In this document: one piece after another, positions 1 to 7,561 of the stretch
Position numbering within the stretch: the first letter of the stretch is position 1
Layout: each line of letters begins with the position of its first letter
Source of the DNA: an uncultured Planctomycetales bacterium
GTDB taxonomy: Bacteria; Planctomycetota; Planctomycetia; Isosphaerales; Isosphaeraceae
Assembly: GCA_937907525.1 (NCBI GenBank)
Contig: CALCIB010000089.1
Location: 1 to 9,789 of the forward strand
Reading direction: 5' to 3'
Length of the DNA stretch: 9,789 nucleotides
Position numbers and translations under genes: made by a program
Notes under the pieces: model-generated
What the model was told of the DNA's origin: nothing
Database searches by the model: none
The model's input: the letters and a program-made list of their open reading frames with translations, nothing else

Positions 1-32
1 CGGAAGTTATTTCGGCATCGTTCCTCGGGCCA

Positions 33-55
33 CCTTCCCCCGCGAGGGGGGAAGG
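33..55. terminator. G/C-rich hairpin downstream of the GNAT gene
   Basis: CCTTCCCCC (33-41) pairs with GGGGGAAGG (47-55) around a 5-nt loop, a perfect 9-bp stem. It lies 45 bp beyond the stop codon of the minus-strand acetyltransferase gene, so it could end the leftward transcription unit. No clear T-run follows on either strand. It may instead be one copy of a dispersed intergenic inverted repeat, since such hairpins are common in planctomycete genomes. Confidence 0.4.
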
Positions 56-100
56 CCGTTATGTTCACCACCCCCAAAATCCGTGACGGTCAGGAAAAAG

Positions 101-607
101 TCACTCTCCCAACGACGCGAACTCCGGCGCGTAGCGGACCAACCCCGCGCCCTCGGGGATCGACCCCGGCGTCAATTCGACCACCTGGAAGGCGTCGCCG
201 CCGCCGTACTCGTCGGAAAGGCCGAAGCCGGGCGCGGGGAGGAAGCCGAACCGGCCGTAGTAGCGCGGTTCCCCCAGCACGACCGCCCAGCCGAAGCCCG
301 CCTCGCGACACGCCGCGAGCCCCGCGACGACCAGCTTCGCGCCGATCCCCCGCCTTCGATGCGACTCCAGCACCGCCAGCGGCGCGAGCCCCGCGCCGAC
401 CACGCCCGAATCGACCGCGACCGGGCTGAAGCCGACGTGACCGACGACCTCGCCGTCGACCTCCGCGACCAGCGAGACCGACAGCCGCCCCGCGGCGCGC
501 AAGAGGTCGATCAGCCGCGCCTCGATTTCGGAAGGAAACGCTGACGCGACCGCGGCGCGGATCGCCGCGACGTCCTCGGGGCGCTCGGGACGGACGGTCG
601 TCGTCAT
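101..607 (-). CDS. GNAT family N-acetyltransferase, YhbS-like
   Basis: Predicted cytoplasmic acetyl-CoA-dependent N-acetyltransferase of 168 residues, about the usual size for a single-domain GNAT enzyme. The acetyl-CoA pyrophosphate-binding loop (motif A) is visible as LAPLAVLESHRRRGIG at about 75-89, with the Q/R-x-x-G-x-G/A signature as RRRGIG. A following helix (90-102) and the stretch VVLGEPRYYGRFGF (109-122) are typical of the YhbS group (COG3153). The substrate cannot be told from sequence. The ATG overlaps the stop of the upstream RusA-fusion gene as ATGA, so the two are probably translationally coupled and share an mRNA. There is no obvious functional link between a DNA-junction nuclease and this enzyme. 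Family assignment is firm; the exact role is unknown. Confidence 0.88.
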   Translation of the reverse strand: MTTTVRPERPEDVAAIRAAVASAFPSEIEARLIDLLRAAGRLSVSLVAEVDGEVVGHVGFSPVAVDSGVVGAGLAPLAVLESHRRRGIGAKLVVAGLAACREAGFGWAVVLGEPRYYGRFGFLPAPGFGLSDEYGGGDAFQVVELTPGSIPEGAGLVRYAPEFASLGE

Positions 608-1692
608 GACGCCGCCTCGACCTGGCTCGACTCCTCGATCAGTCTCCTGGCGGTCTGGCGGAGCGTCTCCACGTCGTCACGGCCGACGTCGGGCGTGGCG
701 AACCCGCGGACGACGACGTCGCGAAGACGATCGAGGCGCTCCAACTCCCGGAGTTCGGTGAACGAGAACTCGCCGGCCGCGAAAAGCCCGTCGAGCAGGG
801 GTCGAGCGGTGGTCCACCAGTCGGCTTTCTCGCCTAACGACCTCAATCGACGCCGCATCGCCGCTTCCGTCGCCGCCCAGGCCGAGATGATGGCCAGTGG
901 GGGAAAGCCCGCGTCGAGGAGGCGATCCGCGTCGTCCAGCGCCTTGGCGATCTCCTCGTCCGACGCCTCCTCGGCCTGGGGCTCCCTGGTGACGGTCGGC
1001 ATCGGGCCGAGCACGGAAAGATCGTATCGCCAGTTCGGTCGCTGGTCGATCGCCTCGGCGTACCGGGGCAGGTCGTCATCCCTTGCGACGTCCGCCAGGG
1101 TCTCCTTGACCGACGCCAAGACCCCGCGGTTTCCGCGCTCGGCAAGGATCTCCACCTTGAAGTCCTTCGCGAAATCGGGCAGAACGTCGGGACCGGGGTG
1201 GAGGACGACTCGATACCCCTGCTCGCGGTAGCGGCTCGCCACGCTCTCCAACTGGTCTTGGGAGATCATGAGCCACCTCGGTAGCGGATAGGGAACGACG
1301 GGATCTTCAACCCGGACATAGACGAACCGCTCTCCCTCTCGCAACGCATCGACGATGATCCGCGCGGCGCCCGCGACGGTGAATGGGGCGTCGATTTCGA
1401 GATGGGCGATCTCGGCCTGGCGAATCTGACGATCGTTGACATAAACGACCCCTTCCAAAGCGTCGAAGATGGGCTTCGCCATGTTGTCGATGTCGATCGT
1501 CGGGTTGTCCACGTCATAAAAGTTGATGACGACCACCTTCAATGGGCCGCGCAAGGATGGCGACGTCCAGCTACGCCGCGCCATCTCCTCGATCGCGGCT
1601 TTCCAACTTCTCAGGCCCCACTTTCCCTGGGGCGACTTCTGCTGATGCGAGACCGGCGGGCCCGGCACGACGAACTCCAGATGCACGGCCAT
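604..1692 (-). CDS. RusA-type Holliday junction resolvase fused to degenerate AHJR-like and HEPN-like domains
   Basis: Three-part protein of 362 residues; stand-alone RusA is about 120. Residues 1-120 match RusA: FVVPGPPVSHQQKS near the start, then DIDNMAK (D67, D69, K73) and YVNDRQI (D87). These correspond to the catalytic D70, D72, K76 and D91 of E. coli RusA, so this domain looks active. Residues about 143-230 resemble the AHJR-like restriction-endonuclease fold (REQGYRVVLHPGPDVLPDF, closing with PNWRYDLSVLGP). The PD...ExK positions read E181 and S194-V-K196, so it is probably inactive. Residues about 245-355 are helical and HEPN-like, but the R-x4-H motif reads RDVVVRG (R324...R329), with the histidine lost. 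The ATG at 1692 has GGGAGA upstream with a 9-nt spacer. The gene ends in a 4-nt overlap with the acetyltransferase gene. The RusA call is strong; the two C-terminal domain calls are from recognition by eye. Confidence 0.8.
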   Translation of the reverse strand: MAVHLEFVVPGPPVSHQQKSPQGKWGLRSWKAAIEEMARRSWTSPSLRGPLKVVVINFYDVDNPTIDIDNMAKPIFDALEGVVYVNDRQIRQAEIAHLEIDAPFTVAGAARIIVDALREGERFVYVRVEDPVVPYPLPRWLMISQDQLESVASRYREQGYRVVLHPGPDVLPDFAKDFKVEILAERGNRGVLASVKETLADVARDDDLPRYAEAIDQRPNWRYDLSVLGPMPTVTREPQAEEASDEEIAKALDDADRLLDAGFPPLAIISAWAATEAAMRRRLRSLGEKADWWTTARPLLDGLFAAGEFSFTELRELERLDRLRDVVVRGFATPDVGRDDVETLRQTARRLIEESSQVEAAS

Positions 1693-1730
1693 CCGTTCGC
1701 GTCTCCCGCCGATTGTTCGACTCGTCCCTC

Positions 1731-1757
1731 ATTTTACCAGGAAACGGCGGGCGACGA

Positions 1758-1761
<4 letters not shown>
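1731..1761 (-). promoter_or_regulatory. Possible sigma70-type promoter for the RusA-fusion/GNAT pair
   Basis: Reading the minus strand, TTGATC (1756-1761) and TAAAAT (1731-1736) are separated by 19 nt. The -10 box matches consensus at 5 of 6 positions and the -35 box at 4 of 6. The spacer is longer than ideal. The site overlaps the stop codon of the ABC ATPase gene and lies in a local AT-rich patch 39 bp upstream of the RusA-fusion start, so the pair could be transcribed apart from the ABC gene. Confidence 0.3.
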
Positions 1762-2684
<923 letters not shown>

Positions 2685-2748
2685 CGCGATCCGCCTCGTC
2701 TGGCTGCCGCGTTCGGCTGAAATGAAATGGGGAGGGGACGGGGCCGGC

Positions 2749-5037
2749 TCAGGGCTGGGCGGCTTCCGACGACTTCAAGGGGAGGATGACGCGGAGGACC
2801 GTCGTCTGCTCGATCTCCGGCCGGTTGGGGGCGTTGCCGATCGCCACTCGCGCTCCGGGCCGGTCGGTTCGGGCGACGAGCATCGGCCGCCCCAGCGCCA
2901 GTTGCCCGGTCATGTCGAGGTCGCGAAGCACGGAGTTGCCCAGGGGGTGGTCTTTGCCGGCGCGTCGGAACTCGGCCTCGTGGAACATCGCCGAGAGGAG
3001 CAAGTCGCCGCGGTCGAGGGTCGTGGGCGAGCCGTCGTCGTTCTCGACGCCGGTCATGTAGTTGGGCTCGCGCGCCTTCAACTCTCCGGAGAGGCTGCGG
3101 TCGGACTGGAACTCGACCCGGATCGACTGGCCGGGGGCGACGTCCCCCAGGAGATAGACGCGCCTCTCGAACGCCAGGAGGGCGTCGGCGAGCGTGTAGG
3201 TCTGGAGGTTCGTGATCGTCCCCGCCACGCGGTCGAAGCCGGAGAGGGCCAGATCGGACTCGACGATCGCCCGCGACTCGCCGAACCAGTCGGCGGCGAA
3301 GGTCTTGGCGCTCCAGATCGGCACTCGGACGCGCCTCAGCCGCTCCAGCCCGCCGACCGGGGCGTAGGAGTAGCCGCCGCCGGTGAACGAGAACTGGTTG
3401 CCTCCCCCCCCCATGCCGCCGAACCGCGCCTCCGGAATGCCGAACCAACTCGTCACCAACTCGACGTCGTCCGGCGGGGCCGGCGGCTCGGCGGCGGCGG
3501 GCTCGACCAACGGCGGCGCGGGGTCGGCCAGGTCGATCGGGACGGGGACGAAGCCCACGTCGTAATCGCGGTTCTGGGGGCTGAACAGCGTGATCCAGGA
3601 GCGGCCCCGCGTCAGGCCCGAGACCTGGTCGACGTCGACCGCGTCGACCTTGTTGACCAATAGCTCGTTCCCCTTCAGCCGCGAGGCCGCCAGGTACGTC
3701 AGGACGGTGGCGGCGGTCACGATCAGCGGGAAGGTGATCCAGGTCAACTCCATCCGGCCCAGGACCTTCTTCAAAAAGAGGTAGTCCAGCGGCCCGATCG
3801 CCAGGATGTAAAGCAGGATCAACGACGCCACCACGCCGAAGGAGACCAGCTTCACCTTCGGGAACTGCTCAAGCGCCACCCGCAGTTGGCTGGCCAGGTC
3901 GGTGACGCCGGTGGTGTAGAACGACCCCGAGGCGCCGCCGATGGCCGCCGCCTGGCCTTCCTCGAAACGGTCGCGCTTCAGGTCCAGCGCCTGGACCCAG
4001 AAGAGGCCGCGGTCGGCCCACTTGGCGAGTGCTTCGTCTCCCAGGTCCACGGCGATCAGGGTGATCCGGCCGAACCCCAAGGGGCCCCGGACGACCATCG
4101 GCAGCCCGCCGGACGACGCCAGCACCCGACCTCCCCGCGCCTCCGCCCGTTCCAGCTTCGCCGTCGTCCGCGGCGCCGCCCCCGGCGGGGTGATCGGCCG
4201 GGTGGAGTTGGCGAAGGTGTCCAGGGCCTCCAGCGACCTCGAGCGCTGCGCCCCGGTCGGCTCGGCGGGGAGGACCGGACCCAGGACCGAGTCGCGGACG
4301 CCTTCCCAGTTCTCGCCGACGCCCACCACCAGATGCCCTCCCCGACGCGCCCAGTCGATCAGCGCCTGGCCGCGAGGGCCGGAGATCAGTTCGATCACCG
4401 CCGGGTCGGCCGTGTCGACCACGACGTCGCGCGCGCCGTCGTAGCCCAGCCAGCGCTCGGGCATCCGCTCGGCCGCGACGTCCAGGGGGGTGACGGCCAG
4501 CTCGGAGACCTCGCCGCCGTGGGGACGGAAGCCGGCGACGTCCCGAACCGTCTCGACCCCCCGGGGCTGGCCCAGGGTCAGGATCCACGAGTCGTCCGCC
4601 GGGATCGGCCGGGGCGTGGTCCGGGCCACCTGCTCGCGCGAGCGCGAGGCCAGCCGCCGCCCGGCCTCGTCGCGGACCACCATCGAGAGCGAGCCGTCGC
4701 GCCCGCCGAACCGGGAGTAGGCTCGGAACGTCCGACCTTCCCCCGCCTTCAGGTCGATCGCCTGACGGGTCGCGACCGGCGTCCCCTCGTCGTCGCCGAC
4801 GACGACGTCCAACGTCCCCTTCAAGGGCGCGTCGCCCGCCTTCAGCGTCACCCGGATCGGCGTCCAGGCCCCGATCTTGAAGGCGTCCTCGCCCCCCAGC
4901 CCGATGCGGACGTTCTCGAAGACGACCGGCTCCGCGCCGGGACTCGGCGCGACGGCGGCCCACGTCCCGACGACCGCCAGGACCAGCCGGGTCGCGAATC
5001 GGTTGCACGGACGCTTCAGGGACGTGGTGTTCATCAT
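2749..5037 (-). CDS. Exported two-TM membrane protein with GATase-like extracytoplasmic domain
   Basis: 762 residues, function not established. An N-terminal signal peptide (about 1-35: basic RFATR, hydrophobic LVLAVVGTWAAVA, cleavage near PGA) precedes a beta-rich region (about 40-135). Next is an alpha/beta region (about 145-355) that includes a WARRGGHLVVGVG strand-turn and resembles the class I glutamine-amidotransferase-like fold, with no catalytic cysteine evident. Two membrane helices follow (about 397-415 and 432-452), joined by GPLDYLFLKK, a linker typical of bacterial two-TM proteins next to ABC ATPases. The remaining roughly 300 residues are probably outside the membrane and include a Pro/Ala-rich linker (505-523) and a Gly-rich patch (540-555). 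The ABC ATPase starts 64 bp downstream on the same strand, suggesting a shared envelope role. Translation could start at either of two adjacent ATG codons; no clear ribosome-binding site is present. Confidence 0.75.
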   Translation of the reverse strand: MMNTTSLKRPCNRFATRLVLAVVGTWAAVAPSPGAEPVVFENVRIGLGGEDAFKIGAWTPIRVTLKAGDAPLKGTLDVVVGDDEGTPVATRQAIDLKAGEGRTFRAYSRFGGRDGSLSMVVRDEAGRRLASRSREQVARTTPRPIPADDSWILTLGQPRGVETVRDVAGFRPHGGEVSELAVTPLDVAAERMPERWLGYDGARDVVVDTADPAVIELISGPRGQALIDWARRGGHLVVGVGENWEGVRDSVLGPVLPAEPTGAQRSRSLEALDTFANSTRPITPPGAAPRTTAKLERAEARGGRVLASSGGLPMVVRGPLGFGRITLIAVDLGDEALAKWADRGLFWVQALDLKRDRFEEGQAAAIGGASGSFYTTGVTDLASQLRVALEQFPKVKLVSFGVVASLILLYILAIGPLDYLFLKKVLGRMELTWITFPLIVTAATVLTYLAASRLKGNELLVNKVDAVDVDQVSGLTRGRSWITLFSPQNRDYDVGFVPVPIDLADPAPPLVEPAAAEPPAPPDDVELVTSWFGIPEARFGGMGGGGNQFSFTGGGYSYAPVGGLERLRRVRVPIWSAKTFAADWFGESRAIVESDLALSGFDRVAGTITNLQTYTLADALLAFERRVYLLGDVAPGQSIRVEFQSDRSLSGELKAREPNYMTGVENDDGSPTTLDRGDLLLSAMFHEAEFRRAGKDHPLGNSVLRDLDMTGQLALGRPMLVARTDRPGARVAIGNAPNRPEIEQTTVLRVILPLKSSEAAQP

Positions 5038-5105
5038 GATGGCGGCGCGGGTCGGGTCGGGTTGCGAAGGGGTCGAAACGGGGAGCGGTCGGCGCTCGGG
5101 TCGGC

Positions 5106-5405
5106 TCAGGGCTTCTCGGCCGGATCGCAGACGCAGGGGGAGCGGCCGCAGCCGGGGCAGCCCGCGCCGTATTTGCGGCTCACCGCGGCGTCAAGGTCAA
5201 CCCCGCGGATGTTGGCGAGCGTCGCCAGCCAGGCCAGGACGTCGGCCATCTCAAGCGCCAGTTCCTCGTGCGTGCCGGAGCGAAGGGCGGTGGCCAGTTC
5301 GCCGAACTCTTCCGCGAGCCAGAGGAACGTCGCCTCCGCCCCGCGCGCGGCGTCCTTTTCCCCGTACATCGCGAGGATCGTCCGCTGCAACTCGCCGAGC
5401 GTCAT
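5106..5405 (-). CDS. MazG-like nucleotide pyrophosphohydrolase with Cys-rich tail
   Basis: Small all-alpha NTP pyrophosphohydrolase-like protein of 99 residues, predicted to cleave (d)NTPs to NMP and PPi. The substrate is unknown and housecleaning is only the usual family role. The metal-binding pattern EExxE (E32, E33, E36 in AEEFGE) and the later ExxD (E52, D55 in LEMADV) are both present. The C-terminus carries a compact cysteine cluster, C83-x2-C86-x4-C91-x-C93, which could bind zinc. The ATG at 5405 is chosen over an in-frame TTG at 5435 because GGGGAGGA sits 7 nt before it. A TAAGAT -10-like box (5438-5443) lies just upstream, with no good -35. The gene is divergent from the cupin gene and lies 68 bp upstream of the 762-residue protein gene, so it may be the first gene of that leftward unit. 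Confidence 0.85.
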   Translation of the reverse strand: MTLGELQRTILAMYGEKDAARGAEATFLWLAEEFGELATALRSGTHEELALEMADVLAWLATLANIRGVDLDAAVSRKYGAGCPGCGRSPCVCDPAEKP

Positions 5406-5412
5406 TCCGCCG

Positions 5413-5420
5413 TCCTCCCC
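5413..5420 (-). promoter_or_regulatory. Ribosome-binding site deciding the MazG-like start
   Basis: GGGGAGGA on the minus strand ends 7 nt before the ATG at 5405. It lies inside the longer in-frame reading frame that opens with TTG at 5435, so it argues for the internal ATG as the true start. Confidence 0.7.
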
Positions 5421-5576
5421 ATGGCCTTGCGACAAGAATCTTACCCGATGCCGCGAACCTCACGCGAGAGGGAAGCCCCGTCGTCCGAGGTCGGGGACTG
5501 GACGAGCGGGCGTCGCGCCCCGACAATCCGGAAAGTGGCGACGATCGGATCGAACATCACCGATGGAGGAAACGCG

Positions 5577-6005
5577 ATGCGTCTGAGATTGCCCGTGACG
5601 TTCCTGGGGCTCGGCCTGGCCGCGGCGGCCGGCGCGGCGGTCGCCCTGTACGCCGGCGAGAACGACGACGACCGAGTCAAGCGACTCCCCGGCATCGAGA
5701 TCCTGGAGAAGGTCGACGGCAAGGTCTCGACCGCCTCGGCCGCGGTCATCACCATCGAGCCCGGCCAACGCGGCAAGCCGCACCGCCACACCGGCCCGGT
5801 GCTCGGCTACGTCATCGAGGGCGAGTTCCTCTTCGCCATCAACGACGAGCCCGAGCGAGTGCTCAAGGCGGGCGAGACGTTCTACGAGCCCTCCGGCGCG
5901 ATCCACCGGGTCTCCGGCAACGCCGGCAAGACCCGGACCCGGATCGTCGCCTGGGTGGTCCACCCCCGCGAGTTGGAATCCACCGTGCCGGTCGATTCCA
6001 AATGA
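5577..6005 (+). CDS. Secreted or membrane-anchored cupin-domain protein
   Basis: 142-residue protein with an N-terminal signal peptide or anchor (basic MRLRLP, then about 20 hydrophobic residues to VALYA, about residue 26) and a single small cupin beta-barrel. Cupin motif 1 is visible as KPHRHTGPVLGYVIEGE, giving H69 and H71; the usual motif glutamate appears to be valine (V75). Motif 2 is GETFYEPSGAIHRVSGN, giving G99, P105, G107 and H110. Three histidines could hold a divalent metal. The function may be sensing, isomerase or dioxygenase-like and cannot be resolved. The start is set by GGAGGA (5565-5570) six nt before the ATG; the frame is open further upstream but that part has no coding character. 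The 171-bp gap to the divergent MazG-like gene holds any promoter; I see only a weak stem (5490-5496 with 5518-5524). A hairpin follows the stop codon. Confidence 0.88.
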   Translation: MRLRLPVTFLGLGLAAAAGAAVALYAGENDDDRVKRLPGIEILEKVDGKVSTASAAVITIEPGQRGKPHRHTGPVLGYVIEGEFLFAINDEPERVLKAGETFYEPSGAIHRVSGNAGKTRTRIVAWVVHPRELESTVPVDSK

Positions 6006-6011
6006 CGCGAA

Positions 6012-6048
6012 GGCCGCGGTCGACGTCGGAGGCGACCCGACCGCGGCC
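6012..6048 (+). terminator. Hairpin after the cupin gene
   Basis: GGCCGCGGTCG (6012-6022) is perfectly complementary to CGACCGCGGCC (6038-6048), an 11-bp stem. A further inner stem GTCG/CGAC (6025-6028 with 6033-6036) is possible. It begins 6 bp after the cupin stop codon. There is no T-run, so it would be a non-canonical terminator or an mRNA 3'-end stabiliser. Confidence 0.5.
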
Positions 6049-6109
6049 CCGGCCGACGTCGGTGGCCTGGTTGATGATCCGTGGGGAAGAAGTGGCGAGG
6101 ATCATCCCA

Positions 6110-6547
6110 ATGCTTGAGCGCGCGATCGACATACCTCGCATCCGGGACGCGGCGGAGCGCCTCCGCGATTGGCTTGAGGAGAACGTCCCAGGCGCGTCGC
6201 CGCGACGATACGAGGCCAAGGAGCCGGGGCGAGGCTACAGGAGATCGGTCGAGTGGATCGTCAACGAAAGCACTGCTCGAACCCGGTGGGAGGAAACATG
6301 GTTCGAGGAAGGGATCATGGCGTTCACCCTCATCGCGCTTGAGGCCGAAGGGGTCCTCGAACTGAAGGTTGACGACGATGTGTTACTAATCCACTTCAGT
6401 CATGGTCCCAAGCTTACTCCGGAGGAATTCAAGACCGGCGAGCTATCCCCGGAATATAAATACGACGACGGCTTTCGCGACATGAACTTTTGTTGCGTGG
6501 TCTGCATGAATCTTGCCTTGGGAAGCTACGGCGATTCATCAGGTTGA
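6110..6547 (+). CDS. Hypothetical protein, unrecognised family
   Basis: 145 residues with no family recognised. The N-terminal part (1-25) is amphipathic and helical (RIRDAAERLRDWLEEN). The middle has aromatic and acidic stretches (RRSVEWIV, RWEETWFEEGI), then an alternating hydrophobic run (GVLELKVDDDVLLIHFSHG, about 81-99) suggesting beta strands. The end is GFRDMNFCCVVCMNLALG, with three cysteines and no clear membrane segment. The ATG at 6110 has GCGAGG upstream with a 9-nt spacer. Alternatives are the in-frame ATG at 6074, or at 6002 overlapping the cupin stop, which would read through the hairpin. Codons in the last third are less G/C-rich (for example TTACTAATC). It ends 9 bp before the antitoxin fragment and converges on it, so its 3' end may have been altered by the rearrangement there. 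Confidence 0.45.
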   Translation: MLERAIDIPRIRDAAERLRDWLEENVPGASPRRYEAKEPGRGYRRSVEWIVNESTARTRWEETWFEEGIMAFTLIALEAEGVLELKVDDDVLLIHFSHGPKLTPEEFKTGELSPEYKYDDGFRDMNFCCVVCMNLALGSYGDSSG

Positions 6548-6564
6548 TGGATACGTCACCAACC
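6542..6564. terminator. Possible bidirectional terminator between convergent genes
   Basis: GGTTGATG (6542-6549) pairs with CACCAACC (6557-6564), with one A-C mismatch and a 7-nt loop. It overlaps the stop codon of the orphan plus-strand gene and the stop of the minus-strand antitoxin fragment. There is no T-run on either side. Confidence 0.3.
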
Positions 6565-6663
6565 CCCTGCCTCCAACTCCTGGGCCTCGGCGGCGAGTTG
6601 TTCGAGCACCCGCTCGCGGGCCTCGTCGTCCTTCCGCTTGTACGCCATCAGATCGTCGAACCG
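6556..6663 (-). pseudogene. Antitoxin gene fragment (tail of a VapB50-like gene)
   Basis: On the minus strand this stretch encodes RFDDLMAYKRKDDEARER followed by VLEQLAAEAQELEAGGW and a TGA at 6556-6558. It is nearly the same as residues 120-151 of the intact antitoxin encoded at 7562-8107, with AEAQ in place of ADTQ. There is no helix-turn-helix, and no start beyond an internal ATG at 6648 that has no ribosome-binding site. The homology begins 4 bp after the PIN toxin stop codon. I read it as a 5'-truncated copy left by a duplication or recombination event. It could still be translated by read-in from the toxin gene, but nothing shows that. Confidence 0.75.
6569..6663 (-). repeat. 95-bp direct repeat, copy A (partner at 7656-7750)
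   Basis: Aligned by eye without gaps to 7656-7750, with 92 of 95 bases identical. The mismatches are two adjacent bases near 6585 and one near 6659. Both copies are in the same orientation, 1087 bp apart, and bracket the PIN toxin gene and the AT-rich spacer. Confidence 0.85.
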
Positions 6664-6667
6664 TCGC

Positions 6668-7258
6668 CTAAAGCGATTCCCTGAACGGTCGCAGGCGGGC
6701 GACCGTTCGGGCCAACCCCTGGCGTTCGAGGGTCGCGAGTAGTTCCTCGACCGTCCGCGACGGGTTCCTTAGCGCTTCTCGCTGCCGTTTGACCGTCGCG
6801 CGAACCTGATCGGGATCGGCGTCCAGGAGCGATCCGAGGAAGTCGTCCGGATGGACCGCCTCGATGCCATGGACTCGCAGCGTCGCGGCCGGGAAATGCT
6901 TGAGGTTGAAGGTGACGACGACCTCGGCGCCAGCCTGAATCGCGGCGGCGAGGACATGGCGATCGTCTGGGTCGGGTAGGACCAGCTTCGGAATCAGATC
7001 TTCGTATCCGACAATCAGGCAGTCGCGGACGGCGGCGTCCATCAAGTTCCGAGTCCGTGCCAGGCGGTCGGGAGAGAGCGACGGTTCGTTCTTCAGGAGG
7101 TTCCGGATCCATTCGTCGTGGATCGCCTCCGTCCAACGCGCGCTGACCAGCCCGGCTTGTGCAAGCCGCACGAACAAATCGCGGACGTAAAATGGATATA
7201 GGACGTTGGCGTCGAAGACGGCGACGACGGGACGATCCGAAGTTCCGAGCGTGTTCAT
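6668..7258 (-). CDS. PIN-domain ribonuclease toxin, VapC50-like
   Basis: Predicted type II toxin of 196 residues, a metal-dependent ribonuclease. The PIN pattern is present: VAVFDANVLYPFYVRDLFVR (first aspartate D16), ARWTEAIHDEW (E49), LPDPDDRHVLAAAI (D98, D99) and VTFNLKHFP (T116, N118). The last motif usually ends in an acidic residue, and here it reads K-H-F. The C-terminal RQREALRNPSRTVEELLATL and QGLARTVARLRPF fit the longer VapC50-type subgroup. In that subgroup a helix-turn-helix antitoxin gene normally sits directly upstream. Here the matching gene is upstream on the same strand, but 303 bp away. The ATG at 7258 has no convincing ribosome-binding site; a 10-bp palindrome lies about 34 bp upstream. 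An antitoxin gene fragment begins 4 bp after the stop codon. The RNA target is unknown. Confidence 0.88.
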   Translation of the reverse strand: MNTLGTSDRPVVAVFDANVLYPFYVRDLFVRLAQAGLVSARWTEAIHDEWIRNLLKNEPSLSPDRLARTRNLMDAAVRDCLIVGYEDLIPKLVLPDPDDRHVLAAAIQAGAEVVVTFNLKHFPAATLRVHGIEAVHPDDFLGSLLDADPDQVRATVKRQREALRNPSRTVEELLATLERQGLARTVARLRPFRESL

Positions 7259-7561
7259 GAAGGCTGTCCATAAAACAATCTATACTGTATCGTGATATCA
7301 CCTGGCAAACTCCACGCTTTACTCGCGACGCGCCGCGGATTTGGTGACGAAGACCAAGTTTGTCGCAATACTCATAGACGAAGACGTCGTCGCGGCCCCT
7401 TGCTTTGATCTCGTATCGTCGTCCCTTCACTGGCAGAATACGTTTACTTTAATAATAGGTTTGTCTATTCATTTTTTGGTCCGCGAGGTCGGCGAGCCTT
7501 GGGGCCAGGGTGGTGTTTGTGAGGGGCCGGACATTAACGCCCCCCGGAGTCTGTTGGACAT
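7259..7561. other. AT-rich spacer between antitoxin and toxin genes
   Basis: This 303-bp stretch has no convincing gene. By hand count 7421-7480 is about 33% GC, far below its surroundings. On the minus strand a GTG at 7430 opens MKGRRYEIKARGRDDVFVYE and stays open into the toxin gene in another frame. It could be a leftover 5' end of an unidentified gene, or chance. A palindrome lies near the toxin side. I see no terminal inverted repeats or transposase. The base composition suggests acquired DNA. Confidence 0.5.
7292..7301. promoter_or_regulatory. 10-bp perfect palindrome upstream of the PIN toxin gene
   Basis: GTGATATCAC reads the same on both strands and lies 34 bp before the toxin start, next to a TATAGA -10-like hexamer on the minus strand. 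It could be an operator for a dimeric regulator such as the antitoxin, but a palindrome this short can arise by chance. Confidence 0.25.

Noticed and set aside
5490..5524. Riboswitch or structured leader before the cupin gene
   Set aside because: Only a 7-bp stem with a 21-nt loop and a small inner hairpin (5508-5520) are visible. This matches no known riboswitch and is expected by chance at this GC.
3886..5586. 566-residue plus-strand reading frame
   Set aside because: It lies antisense to the two-TM protein and MazG-like genes and has no recognisable domain; those minus-strand genes have clear motifs.
4877..6001. Upstream extension of the orphan hypothetical protein as a 556-residue protein
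   Set aside because: The upstream part is antisense to, or out of frame with, supported genes and is Arg-rich. Only the last 145 or so residues have ordinary protein composition.
6648..7430. 260-residue minus-strand frame from a GTG at 7430
   Set aside because: Most of it overlaps the PIN toxin gene in another frame and turns Arg/Pro-rich there. Only the first 60 or so residues, in the AT-rich spacer, might be a remnant.
7259..7561. Insertion sequence in the AT-rich spacer
   Set aside because: No transposase, no terminal inverted repeats and no short target duplication could be found by eye; the 95-bp repeats are gene fragments, not IS ends.
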